Positions 39,987 to 47,720 of a DNA stretch of 64,000 bases are shown here, piece after piece. Position numbers and translations under genes: made by a program. The stretch lies in assembly GCF_000027145.1 (NCBI RefSeq), contig NC_013891.1:2728001-2792000 (forward strand), read 5' to 3'. Origin of the DNA: Listeria seeligeri serovar 1/2b str. SLCC3954 (lineage in GTDB: Bacteria; Bacillota; Bacilli; Lactobacillales; Listeriaceae). The notes below the pieces were generated by a model. It searched no databases, was not told the origin of the DNA, and saw only the letters and a program-made list of their open reading frames with translations. Position 1 is the stretch's first letter. Each line of letters opens with the position of its first letter.

Positions 39987-40341
39987 GTTCCTTCTTTAGC
40001 TGATGTAATTCTTCTTCATAAGAAAATGCTTGTTTCTTATAAAGAGCATGCTGTTCTTCGTGTTCATTTTCTATTTTTGTCAGTGCATTTTTTACAGTCC
40101 ATTCGCCTTCTTCTTGAATAGAACTGATTAAATTATATTCTTTTTGTAAACTGGAGGAATCGATATAATCTCTTTTTTGGTTTATGTACCTTATTTGCTC
40201 TGAAAGATTTTCCAACTCGCGATTAAATTTCCATTTTTCTTGAGTTACTTCATCCATTGATTCTTCTAGCTGTCTTCTTTTTCTATTAAAATCATCCTCT
40301 AGGTTCTCTATTTTCAATATTAGTTGTCGTTGTTTATCCAT
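39979..40341 (-). CDS. Small coiled-coil protein (possibly DUF3958-like)
   Basis: A 120-residue, highly charged coiled coil throughout (LILKIENLEDDFNRKRRQLEESMDE; KWKFNRELENLSEQIRYINQKRDY; ALTKIENEHEEQHALYKKQ). No membrane segment. The ATG at 40341 overlaps the hydrolase-like gene's stop by 8 nt. It resembles the small helical proteins encoded beside LXG-type or lipase-type substrates of type VII secretion in Firmicutes; the DUF3958 label is from memory and unverified. Confidence 0.6.
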   Translation of the reverse strand: MDKQRQLILKIENLEDDFNRKRRQLEESMDEVTQEKWKFNRELENLSEQIRYINQKRDYIDSSSLQKEYNLISSIQEEGEWTVKNALTKIENEHEEQHALYKKQAFSYEEELHQLKKERD

Positions 40342-41572
40342 ACATGCTCCCTATTTGTTTGGCTAATTCTTGGTCCGTTTTTAGCTGACTGGTTATGGCT
40401 TCGTTAATTTGTTCTAGCAATTTATCATATTCTTGTTCTATTTTAGTTGCTTCTGCTAAAGATTTTTCGCAATCTTGCACTGTTTCATTCACAATTTTTG
40501 CTTCTGTTGCCCCACCGTAAGCGAGTGCTGTTAATATGTCAGATTCAGATAATTTTGAGCCAATGTCCCTCGCATCTGAAAGTGTATCACTCCACAACTC
40601 TTCTGCGTTCTCGGTCGCTTTATCAAACATATCTTTTAAATCTTTAATCTCTCCTTGTAGCGTTTGTTTCATCCCCTGCGTAATGGCTAGTCCTTCTGCT
40701 GCATCCAAAAATATTTCTTCCGATGAAGATAAGCCGCCGCCGCTTTTTGTAAAACTTGTTCGCATGATATTGATTGCTGATAATTGCTGGCTAGTTGCGT
40801 ATTGGGCTAGTCGCAAGCTTCCTTCTTTGTCAGTAAGGAGATTACCGTCTTTGTCGAATTGATAACCACCCCACATATGTTGTTCAATCAAACCGACGTT
40901 TTTAGAATCAACTTCTATTAAATGTCCGACTGCTGGGTTGCCAATGCCATAACCAATTGGCACATAATCTTTTCTATCAATGTAATTAAATAGTTTATCT
41001 AAAGCGTTTATTGCTTTTACTGTGTCTTGTTGTTCTGGGGTTAAATTTGAATAGATATTGGGACCTTGGTAAAAGAATCCCCCGCTAATGCGTTTAATGT
41101 CTTTTTTGTCCAAGTCTGCAATAGCGTATTGGGCGTTTGGGTAGAGTTTCATTGCTTGTTTAAGAGTTTCTGCAGAGGATTTTAATTGCGGAGTTACTAC
41201 CGGACCTCCGCCGTTTATAACTTGAAAAGCTGTTGGGATATCATTATCTAACCAGTCTTCCCTTACATCTCTATAGTCTGGATGAAGCGGGACATTAAGA
41301 TTTGCAGTAGATGGTGCGGTGGAGCCTTTGTATAGGATGGTGAGTTCTTTTACCTTGTTTCTTTCGGTAGACGCGGCTGTGGGTGGCGTGTATTTGTCTG
41401 TGATGATGAAAGATTGTTCGCCGGTTGGTTTGTTGTTTACTTGGGATATAGTGCCGATTGTTTTACGCTCATTCTCAGATGTCAGAATTGTTACTTCTTT
41501 TCTGAGCTCCAAATCATCATACTGTTTTTTTGCTAATCCAACCCTTTCTTTATCATTATTGGCTTGACTCAT
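40334..41572 (-). CDS. Lipase/alpha-beta-hydrolase-like accessory protein, apparently lacking its nucleophile elbow
   Basis: A 412-residue protein. Residues ~65-220 resemble a Firmicute alpha/beta-hydrolase family: ELTILYKGSTAP, DWLDNDIPTAFQVINGG, then YPNAQYAIADLDKKDIKRISGGFFYQGPNIYSNLT and YVPIGYGIGNPAVGHLIEVDS. In relatives as I remember them, YGHSLGS-NAQYAIA joins these parts; here YPNA runs straight into QYAIADL, so the GHSLG nucleophile is missing. The C-terminal ~150 residues are helical (ITQGMKQTLQGEIKDLKDMFDKA...). The ATG overlaps the DUF1310 stop by four bases (ATGA). No signal peptide; non-classical export possible. Confidence 0.65.
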   Translation of the reverse strand: MSQANNDKERVGLAKKQYDDLELRKEVTILTSENERKTIGTISQVNNKPTGEQSFIITDKYTPPTAASTERNKVKELTILYKGSTAPSTANLNVPLHPDYRDVREDWLDNDIPTAFQVINGGGPVVTPQLKSSAETLKQAMKLYPNAQYAIADLDKKDIKRISGGFFYQGPNIYSNLTPEQQDTVKAINALDKLFNYIDRKDYVPIGYGIGNPAVGHLIEVDSKNVGLIEQHMWGGYQFDKDGNLLTDKEGSLRLAQYATSQQLSAINIMRTSFTKSGGGLSSSEEIFLDAAEGLAITQGMKQTLQGEIKDLKDMFDKATENAEELWSDTLSDARDIGSKLSESDILTALAYGGATEAKIVNETVQDCEKSLAEATKIEQEYDKLLEQINEAITSQLKTDQELAKQIGSMYG

Positions 41573-41961
41573 TTATTTTCCTCCCAACGCCCTAGTAATT
41601 TAGATAGCTTTTCTGATATGGTAGCTCCTCCACAACTTAATTTCCCATTAATTCTTTCCATGGTATACTCTATATCCATCTCCGAATCCTTATTTATAAT
41701 TAATATAACATTAATTCCCCCCATTGGATTATGTCTAATACTTTCTTTAACTATTTCATAAGAATAAACCTTTCCTTCTTCTGTGAAAGCCTTCGGATCC
41801 ATCCCTTTTAGATCCTTATTAAATGCCTCTTTCGCTTCATCACTATAAACCACATTCATCATTTCTTCATTAACCTTCTTCTCATCCATATAAAATTTCA
41901 CCCCTAATACCAAAATAATTGTTACTACAACCCCTAGTATTATTATCAGTTTCTTTTTCAA
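41569..41961 (-). CDS. DUF1310 family membrane-anchored protein (copy a)
   Basis: A 130-residue protein with one N-terminal transmembrane helix (KKKLIIILGVVVTIILVLGVKFYM) and an outside domain with IRHNPMGGINVILIINKDSEMDIEYTMERINGKLSCGGA. DUF1310 proteins are known mainly from Listeria; function unknown. No lipobox cysteine, so it is an anchored protein and not a lipoprotein. The start is a TTG at 41961 after GAGGTGA. The stop overlaps the start of the hydrolase-like gene (ATGA), linking the two. First of three tandem paralogues counting from the left. Confidence 0.8.
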   Translation of the reverse strand: MKKKLIIILGVVVTIILVLGVKFYMDEKKVNEEMMNVVYSDEAKEAFNKDLKGMDPKAFTEEGKVYSYEIVKESIRHNPMGGINVILIINKDSEMDIEYTMERINGKLSCGGATISEKLSKLLGRWEENK

Positions 41962-42334
41962 TTTTTCACCTCTGTTGCTAGAATTTTTATCTGCAAGCTC
42001 ATTTTATCACATTTACGGAATTTTCATTTTCTTTTTTCAGTCTTTTAGCGGAACATCACGGTTTCCAATATCAGATGCGGTGGAGCCTTTGTATAGGATG
42101 GTTAGTTCTTTTACCTTGTTTCTTTCGGTAGATGAAGCTCTGGGTGGCGTGTATTTGTCTGTGATGATGAAAGATTGTTCGCCGGTTGGTTTGTTGTTGA
42201 TTTTTTGGGATATGATTCCTATCTTTTTTCTCGATTGTATGTTGAAATATTCACCTCCTTCTTAAGTTCTAGCTTACAGTACTCTTTTTTTGCCAATTCT
42301 ACTCTTTCTTGATCAGTATTTACATGCCCCATCA
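41569..42334 (-). repeat. Tandem repeat unit 1 (DUF1310 gene a plus hydrolase fragment)
   Basis: A 766-bp unit homologous to the neighbouring 749-bp unit 42335-43083. Besides the coding parts, the spacer before each DUF1310 gene is nearly identical, with GATAAAATGAGC (a possible extended -10) and CAGAGGTGAA (ribosome site). Confidence 0.8.
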
Positions 42335-42335
42335 T
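42037..42335 (-). pseudogene. Truncated, frameshifted copy of the hydrolase-like gene (fragment 1)
   Basis: Minus-strand translation starts MMGHVNTDQERVELAKKEYCKLELKKEVN, matching the N-terminus of the 412-residue protein. It reaches a stop at 42221-42219 after an A6 run at 42224-42229. In the shifted frame homology resumes: KPTGEQSFIITDKYTPP, then KVKELTILYKGSTASDIG, and ends at TGA 42039-42037. Only about 95 codons remain of 412. The start still overlaps the stop of DUF1310 copy b. Confidence 0.8.
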
Positions 42336-42724
42336 CAATACTCCTCCCAACGACCTAATAGTTTAGAAAGCTTTTCAGATACAACTGAAGCACCACCACT
42401 TAATTCTCCATTATTCTTGCTCAAGGTATATGATACGTATAGTTCTGAATCATTATTAATTATTAATCCAACTTCTATACCTCCCATTGGATTATGCTCT
42501 ATGCTTCCTTCTTCAATTTTATAAGAATGAATTAAACCTTTTTCGGTAAAAGCTTTTGGATCTAAATTTGTTAACCTTTTTTCGAATACTTCTTTCGCTT
42601 CATCACTATAAACCACATTCATCATTTCTTCATTAAGCTTCTTCTCATCCATATAAAATTTCACCCCTAATACCAAAATAATGGATACTACAATCCCTAG
42701 TATTATTATTAGTTTCTTTTTCAA
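42335..42724 (-). CDS. DUF1310 family membrane-anchored protein (copy b)
   Basis: A 129-residue paralogue of copies a and c: N-terminal membrane helix, then EMMNVVYSDEAKEVFEKRL, IEHNPMGGIEVGLIINNDSELYVSYTL, and a C-terminal KLSKLLGRWEEY. TTG start at 42724 after GAGGTGAA. Its TGA overlaps the ATG of the hydrolase fragment 1. The N-terminal 50 residues are nearly identical to the other copies, while the middle diverges, as expected of specificity-type diversification or of old duplication. Confidence 0.8.
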   Translation of the reverse strand: MKKKLIIILGIVVSIILVLGVKFYMDEKKLNEEMMNVVYSDEAKEVFEKRLTNLDPKAFTEKGLIHSYKIEEGSIEHNPMGGIEVGLIINNDSELYVSYTLSKNNGELSGGASVVSEKLSKLLGRWEEY

Positions 42725-43083
42725 TTCTTCACCTCTGTTGCTAGAATTTTTATTTGTAGGCTCATTTTATCACATTTGCGGAATTTTCACTTTCTTTTTT
42801 CAGTCTTTTAGCAGAACGTCATGGATTCCAATATCAGATGCGGTGGAGCCTTTGTATAGGATGGTTAGTTCTTTTACCTTGTTTCTTTCGGCAGATGCGG
42901 CGGTGAGTGCTGTGATGATGAAAGATTGTTCGCCTATAGTTTTTTTGTTGATTACTTGTGATACGACGCCTACCGTCTTCTCTTTTTCATTCGCTGTTGG
43001 AATATTTACAGCTCCTCAGGCTTCCAATTTATCGTACTCTTTTTGTGCTAGTTTAACTCGCTCGTAGTCAGTATATACTTGAC
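42335..43083 (-). repeat. Tandem repeat unit 2 (DUF1310 gene b plus hydrolase fragment)
   Basis: A 749-bp unit in direct orientation with unit 1. It carries the same leader, DUF1310 gene and 5' hydrolase fragment, ending at the same GSTASDIG..DV.LKD junction. Confidence 0.8.
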
Positions 43084-43087
43084 TCAT
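42800..43087 (-). pseudogene. Truncated copy of the hydrolase-like gene with an in-frame stop (fragment 2)
   Basis: Minus strand: MSQVYTDYERVKLAQKEYDKLEA, then an in-frame TGA at 43018-43016. Homologous reading continues as KEKTVGVVSQVINKK, GEQSFIITALTAASAERNKVKELTILYKGSTASDIG and ends at TGA 42802-42800. The YTPP segment is deleted. The ATG at 43087 overlaps the stop of DUF1310 copy c (ATGA). It shares its 3' end with fragment 1, so truncation preceded duplication. Confidence 0.8.
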
Positions 43088-43476
43088 TTACTTCCCCCCA
43101 CAAGGCCTAGTTTCTCCGTAAGCTCCTTAGATATACTTGCGCCCCCTCCATCTAAATTCCCATCAAACTTCCCTAAAGTATAGGTTACATTTAATTCTGA
43201 ATCCTTATTTATAATTAATGTGACGTTAACCCCTCCCATTGGGTTTCTCTCTATGCTTTCCTTATCAATGTCATACGATTGAATTACCCCTTCATTCGTG
43301 AAAGCTTTTGGATCCAAATTTGCCAACCTTTCTTCGAATACCTCTTTTGCTTCATCACTATAAACTACTTTAATCATTTCTTCATTCAATTTCTTCTCAT
43401 TCATATAAAATTTCACCCCTAAACCCAAAATAATGGTTACTACAATTCCTAGTATTATTATCAGTTTCTTTTTCAA
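43084..43476 (-). CDS. DUF1310 family membrane-anchored protein (copy c)
   Basis: A 130-residue paralogue and the first gene transcribed in the array. N-terminal membrane helix (KKKLIIILGIVVTIILGLGVKFYM), then VVYSDEAKEVFEERLANLDPKAF, IERNPMGGVNVTLIINKDSELNVTYTLGK and the tail ISKELTEKLGLVGGSK. TTG start at 43476 with GAGGTGAA upstream. The three copies share the NPMGG core and a Y/K-rich beta region, and differ at the C-terminus. Confidence 0.8.
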   Translation of the reverse strand: MKKKLIIILGIVVTIILGLGVKFYMNEKKLNEEMIKVVYSDEAKEVFEERLANLDPKAFTNEGVIQSYDIDKESIERNPMGGVNVTLIINKDSELNVTYTLGKFDGNLDGGGASISKELTEKLGLVGGSK

Positions 43477-43570
43477 TTCTTCACCTCTGATGTTAGAATT
43501 TTTATCTGTAAGCTCATCTTATCACATACTATAATTTTTCACTGCTTTTATGTAGGTCTATTTTGCTCTA

Positions 43571-43621
43571 AAAAAACCACTTTATTCATGAAAGATTAAA
43601 ACTTTCATGAATAAGGTGGTT
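43571..43621 (-). terminator. Terminator of mnmG
   Basis: A 20-bp stem (43575-43594 / 43602-43621) with a 7-nt loop; on the minus strand it runs into a T tract. Separates mnmG-mnmE from the DUF1310 array. Confidence 0.85.
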
Positions 43622-43638
43622 CTTGAGTGTTGTATTAT

Positions 43639-45528
43639 TTAATTGCTTACTTTTGCTATTTTCCCTTGCTCGATATAGACAAGCAAAATGGAAATGTCGG
43701 CTGGATTTACGCCACTGATGCGACTAGCTTGGGCGATAGAAAGTGGTTCGATTTTCTTCAGTTTTTCTAGTGCTTCTGTTGCAAGTCCGCTGATAGCATC
43801 ATAATCAATATTTTCTGGGATTTTTTTATCTTCCATGCGTTTCATTTTTTCTACTTGTAGTTTAGATTTTTCAATGTATCCTTCATATTTCACTTGGATT
43901 TCGACTTGTTCCGCGACATCATCCGTTACAGATGTTTCACGTGAAACAATTTCGGCGATTTTATTGTAAGTGATTTCTGGACGGCGAAGTAAATCTGCTG
44001 CTAAAATGCCGTCTTTTAGCTCACCGGAACCAATTTCTTTAAGCATTGCTTGAACTTCAGCAGTTGGTTTGATGCGCGTTTTTTGAAGTCTTGTTTTTTC
44101 GGCTTCGATAGCGCTTTGTTTTGCCAAAAAGCGTTCATAACGTTCGTCGCTAATTAAACCAATTTCATACCCGATTTCGGTTAGACGTAAATCAGCATTA
44201 TCGTGGCGCAGTAACAAGCGATATTCTGCACGAGAAGTAAGTAAGCGATACGGTTCTTCGGTGCCTTTTGTTACTAAATCATCAATTAACACGCCGATAT
44301 AAGCTTGGTCACGACCTAGGATTACAGGTTCTTTCTTGAAGACTTTACGTGCGGCGTTGATTCCTGCCATTAATCCTTGTCCGGCTGCTTCTTCGTAACC
44401 ACTTGTGCCGTTAATTTGTCCCGCTGTGAAAAGACCTTCTACAAGTTTTGTTTCAAGTGATGGCCAAAGTTGGTCTGGCATTACTGCATCGTATTCAATC
44501 GCGTAACCAACACGCATCATTTCTACATTTTCAAGGCCAGGGATTGTTCTTAACATTTCGCGTTGTACTTCTTCTGGCAAGCTTGTGGAAAGCCCTTGAA
44601 CATAGACTTCTTCTGTATTGCGGCCTTCTGGTTCAAGGAAAATTTGGTGTCTTGGTTTGTCGCTGAAACGAACGATTTTGTCTTCAATTGATGGACAATA
44701 TCTTGCACCAGTTCCTTTTTTCGTTGCTGTGAACATTGGTGAGCGGTGTAAGTTGGCTTGGATTATTTCGTGTGTTGTTTCGTTGGTATAAGTTAGCCAG
44801 CACGGTAATTGGTCCATTATCATTTCGACTGTATCAAAGCTAAATGCGCGTGCGTGCTCATCACCAGGTTGTTCTTCTGTTTTGGAATAATCAATCGTAC
44901 TGGATTTTACGCGTGGTGGGGTTCCTGTTTTAAAGCGGCGTAACTCAAAGCCAAGTTCTTCTAAGTGTTCTGAGAGTTTCACAGATGGTTGTTGGTTATT
45001 CGGACCGCTTGAATAGCGTAGTTCTCCAACAATGATTTCCCCACGCGAGAAAGTTCCAGTTGTAATGACTACTGTTTCTGCGTAGTAAATTGCGCCACTA
45101 TTCGTGATGACACCTTTACAAACCCCATTTTCTATTACTAAACGATCAACAAGTCCTTGACGTAAAGTAATGTTTTCTTCTTTTTCAATGGTATGCTTCA
45201 TTTCGTGTTGGTAATCCCATTTGTCGGCTTGAGCTCGTAATGCGCGAACAGCTGGACCTTTACCAGTATTTAACATTCGCATTTGAATGTAAGTTTTATC
45301 TGTATTACGACCCATTTCTCCGCCGAGTGCATCAATTTCCCGCACAACAACGCCTTTTGCTGGACCTCCAACAGAAGGGTTACATGGCATAAAAGCGACC
45401 ATATCTAAATTTATTGTAAGCATCAATGTTTTAGCGCCCATTCGGCCACTTGCTAGACCTGCTTCTACACCGGCATGTCCTGCACCAACAACGATGACAT
45501 CAAAAGTTCCTGCATCATAAGTTTGCAA
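43639..45528 (-). CDS. mnmG: tRNA uridine-34 carboxymethylaminomethyl-modification enzyme MnmG
   Basis: FAD-dependent partner of MnmE in modifying wobble uridine of tRNAs. The 629-residue protein begins [23 protein letters not shown] (dinucleotide-binding GAGHAG). It contains [40 protein letters not shown] and [20 protein letters not shown]. The start is set at the TTG at 45528, 9 nt after AGGAG, because the ATG at 45537 abuts the ribosome site; this also gives the family length. A parS site lies in the coding sequence at 43933. It follows mnmE by about 20 nt. Confidence 0.95.
   Translation of the reverse strand: MQTYDAGTFDVIVVGAGHAGVEAGLASGRMGAKTLMLTINLDMVAFMPCNPSVGGPAKGVVVREIDALGGEMGRNTDKTYIQMRMLNTGKGPAVRALRAQADKWDYQHEMKHTIEKEENITLRQGLVDRLVIENGVCKGVITNSGAIYYAETVVITTGTFSRGEIIVGELRYSSGPNNQQPSVKLSEHLEELGFELRRFKTGTPPRVKSSTIDYSKTEEQPGDEHARAFSFDTVEMIMDQLPCWLTYTNETTHEIIQANLHRSPMFTATKKGTGARYCPSIEDKIVRFSDKPRHQIFLEPEGRNTEEVYVQGLSTSLPEEVQREMLRTIPGLENVEMMRVGYAIEYDAVMPDQLWPSLETKLVEGLFTAGQINGTSGYEEAAGQGLMAGINAARKVFKKEPVILGRDQAYIGVLIDDLVTKGTEEPYRLLTSRAEYRLLLRHDNADLRLTEIGYEIGLISDERYERFLAKQSAIEAEKTRLQKTRIKPTAEVQAMLKEIGSGELKDGILAADLLRRPEITYNKIAEIVSRETSVTDDVAEQVEIQVKYEGYIEKSKLQVEKMKRMEDKKIPENIDYDAISGLATEALEKLKKIEPLSIAQASRISGVNPADISILLVYIEQGKIAKVSN
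43933..43948. other. parS site inside mnmG
   Basis: TGTTTCACGTGAAACA, exact consensus, encoding VSRET near the MnmG C-terminus. Confidence 0.95.
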
Positions 45529-45547
45529 TTTTAACATCTCCTAAAAA

Positions 45548-46921
45548 TCATTTTCCAAGGCAAAATTGATTGAACAGCTGATCGAGTAACTCGTCTTGAA
45601 CGGAATCTCCGGTAATTTCACCTAATAAATCCCATGCACGAGTCATGTCAATCTGGACAATATCAACTGGCATGCCGAGCTGGATTCCTGTTGTTACTGC
45701 ATTTAAAGACTCAAGCGCTTGGTGAAGTAACGCAATATGGCGAACATTTGATACGTATGTTGCGTCACCTGCATCAATATCACCCGCAAAAAATAACGTT
45801 TTAATCGCATCTTCTAAAGCTTCTAATCCTTCATCTTTTATTAGCGAGGTTTCAACAACCGGATTAGCTCCCGCAAGTTCGCGGACTCTTTCTATATCCA
45901 GCCTCTGTTCTAAGTCGGTTTTATTTAAAACAACAACATAATTGTGTCCACTAGCTGCTTCAAATAAAGCCTCGTCTTCTATGGTCAGTTCTTCATTTTG
46001 GTTTAATACAAGCAAGATAAAATCGGCATCTTTAAGCGCTTTTCTGGAACGTTCTACGCCAATTTTCTCCACGATGTCTTCTGTTTCACGAATTCCCGCA
46101 GTATCAATCAAACGTAGCGGTACTCCACGAACATTGACATATTCTTCAATGATATCTCTTGTTGTTCCAGCAATATCAGTTACAATCGCTTTTTCTTCTT
46201 GAATTAGTTGGTTCAGTAAAGAAGATTTCCCAACGTTTGGTCGACCGATGATTGCTGTTGCAAGCCCTTCGCGGAGAATTTTTCCTTGGCTCGCGGTTTG
46301 TAGTAGTTGTTCCACGGATGCGCGAACTAGTTCTGTTTTTTCCAGTAGCATTCGCTGGGTCATTTCTTCTACATCGTCATACTCTGGATAATCAATATTT
46401 ACTTCTACTTGCGCAAGTGCGTCTAAAATCTCTTGGCGCAAATTGCGAATTAACCTTGATAAGTTTCCGTCCATTTGTCTGATTGCTACACCCATCGCCC
46501 GGTCTGTTTTGGCGCGAATTAAGTCCATTACGGCTTCTGCTTGTGACAAATCAATTCTTCCATTTAGAAAAGCGCGTTTTGTGAATTCACCTGGTTCCGC
46601 TAAATTCGCCCCATTTCGAAGCAATAATTGTAGCACGCGATTAACCGAAACGATTCCTCCATGCGCATTAATTTCCACGACATCTTCTCTTGTAAAAGTC
46701 TTTGGAGCACGCATAACGGTGACCATGACTTCTTCTATTACTTCGCCGTCTTCTTTGATGTGTCCGTAATGAATTGTATGACTTGCTGCTTCACTTAAAC
46801 TATTTTTGGCATAAAAAATACGATCCGCTATCTGAATCGCCTCTGGACCGCTTAATCTAATAATAGCAATGGCCCCTTCTCCCGGCGGTGTTGAGATTGC
46901 AGCAATAGTATCAAATTCCAT
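45548..46921 (-). CDS. mnmE: tRNA modification GTPase MnmE
   Basis: A 457-residue GTPase working with MnmG to install the cmnm5 group at U34 of tRNA. The N-terminal tetrahydrofolate-binding domain starts [25 protein letters not shown]. The central G domain has [30 protein letters not shown] and NKTD. The C-terminus is FCLGK, carrying the catalytic Cys of the family. Ribosome site AAAGGATGAG. The upstream gap 46922-47287 holds a DnaA-box cluster. Confidence 0.96.
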   Translation of the reverse strand: MEFDTIAAISTPPGEGAIAIIRLSGPEAIQIADRIFYAKNSLSEAASHTIHYGHIKEDGEVIEEVMVTVMRAPKTFTREDVVEINAHGGIVSVNRVLQLLLRNGANLAEPGEFTKRAFLNGRIDLSQAEAVMDLIRAKTDRAMGVAIRQMDGNLSRLIRNLRQEILDALAQVEVNIDYPEYDDVEEMTQRMLLEKTELVRASVEQLLQTASQGKILREGLATAIIGRPNVGKSSLLNQLIQEEKAIVTDIAGTTRDIIEEYVNVRGVPLRLIDTAGIRETEDIVEKIGVERSRKALKDADFILLVLNQNEELTIEDEALFEAASGHNYVVVLNKTDLEQRLDIERVRELAGANPVVETSLIKDEGLEALEDAIKTLFFAGDIDAGDATYVSNVRHIALLHQALESLNAVTTGIQLGMPVDIVQIDMTRAWDLLGEITGDSVQDELLDQLFNQFCLGK

Positions 46922-47065
46922 TCTTTACTCATCCTTTCTCATTAGAATTTCAGCCCAAATAAGCCTTATCCTATTTTGAATAAATTTTGGCACATGATTT
47001 TGTGCATTTTCAACAACTTACGCTCCGCTTTGACCAAAGCAATTAAATTGTTAGTATTTTGAAGG

Positions 47066-47151
47066 TTATCCATAGACTTATTAACATATCCACAGAAAAA
47101 CCGTTAATAAAAATTCATCCCTACCATTTTAACTTATCCACATGTGAATAA
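47066..47151. promoter_or_regulatory. Cluster of four DnaA-box-like sequences upstream of mnmE
   Basis: TTATCCATA (47066-47074), ATATCCACA (47086-47094), then TTATCCACA (47134-47142) abutting TGTGAATAA (47143-47151, TTATTCACA on the minus strand). The last two are perfect TTATNCACA boxes in inverted contact; the first two have one mismatch each. They lie 145-230 bp before mnmE, in the 366-bp gap 46922-47287. That gap also holds a small GCACA/TGTGC hairpin near 46990 and no gene. Confidence 0.7.
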
Positions 47152-47237
47152 CAATAGTTTTATCTTTGGTAATTTCTTTTTTTACCAATAATCTCTTCTG
47201 AAAACTGCTCTACTGATTAGTGGATTCTATTTACCGT

Positions 47238-47289
47238 AAAAAAACCTCTTATGTTGTACTTTTACTGTACAACATAAGAGGTTTTTTTT
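47238..47289 (-). terminator. Strong terminator upstream of the mnmE leader
   Basis: AAAACCTCTTATGTTGTAC / GTACAACATAAGAGGTTTT, a perfect stem with a 7-nt loop and poly-A/T flanks. It ends transcription of the ArsD-like gene on the minus strand. Confidence 0.9.
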
Positions 47290-47620
47290 ATTCTTCTTCC
47301 ACTTGAATAGAAAGCCCTATATCAAGTACATCTTCTATCGCATCTATCGGTGAAAACGAACCATACTTATAGACTTTATTATTCACTACTAAAATAGGCA
47401 ACGCTCCCATTCCACTAGCTGTTAGAATATCTTTCACTATAGCTGGTAAGCCGCCTTGCTCCACTTCAGTAACCTCGCTAAGTTGTATTTCATATGTATC
47501 ATTTTTATGTTCCTTGTAAATCCGCTGTCCTTCTTCCCCGCTATCAATAAAGGACTTCCATATTTCCAAATTAATTTCTGATTCCTTTTCTGGTGAGTAA
47601 AAATAATTAATTTTGATCAT
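47288..47620 (-). CDS. ArsD-like thioredoxin-fold protein without cysteines
   Basis: A 110-residue protein starting MIKINYFYSPEKESEINLEIWKSFIDSGEEG. The C-terminal half (GGLPAIVKDILTASGMGALPILVVNNKVYKYGSFSPIDAIEDVLDI) resembles the ArsD metallochaperone fold, where ASGAEGLPLLLLDGE-type sequence occurs. It has no cysteine, so arsenite binding as in ArsD is excluded by sequence. Ribosome site AGGAGG, 12 nt from the ATG. It is downstream of the LPXTG gene, separated by a terminator. Fold assignment is tentative. Confidence 0.6.
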   Translation of the reverse strand: MIKINYFYSPEKESEINLEIWKSFIDSGEEGQRIYKEHKNDTYEIQLSEVTEVEQGGLPAIVKDILTASGMGALPILVVNNKVYKYGSFSPIDAIEDVLDIGLSIQVEEE

Positions 47621-47663
47621 TTTATTTTTGTACCTCCTGATGGTCTTGTTATAAATACCTTAA

Positions 47664-47715
47664 CAAAAAAGGTTACCTATTGCGAATTATAACTTCACTA
47701 ATAGATAACCTTTTC
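47664..47715 (-). terminator. Terminator of the LPXTG adhesin gene
   Basis: Minus strand: AAAAGGTTA.CTATT ... AATAG.TAACCTTTTTT around an 18-nt loop, right after the stop. Confidence 0.8.
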
Positions 47716-47720
47716 ATATT

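Noticed and set aside
41975-43067. Plus-strand frames over the DUF1310 array (96 and 128 codons)
   Set aside because: They are antisense to the truncated hydrolase copies; the minus-strand readings show clear homology to the intact gene.
41569-43083. The DUF1310 direct repeats as an insertion sequence or CRISPR
   Set aside because: Units are ~750 bp gene modules without transposase, inverted ends or short regular repeats.
46308-46318. TGTTCCACGGA resembling parS in mnmE
   Set aside because: The central CACGTG and the second half-site are absent.
46922-47287. The mnmE upstream gap as the active oriC
   Set aside because: dnaA, dnaN and rpmH are not adjacent, and only four DnaA boxes without a clear unwinding element were seen; reported only as a DnaA-box cluster.
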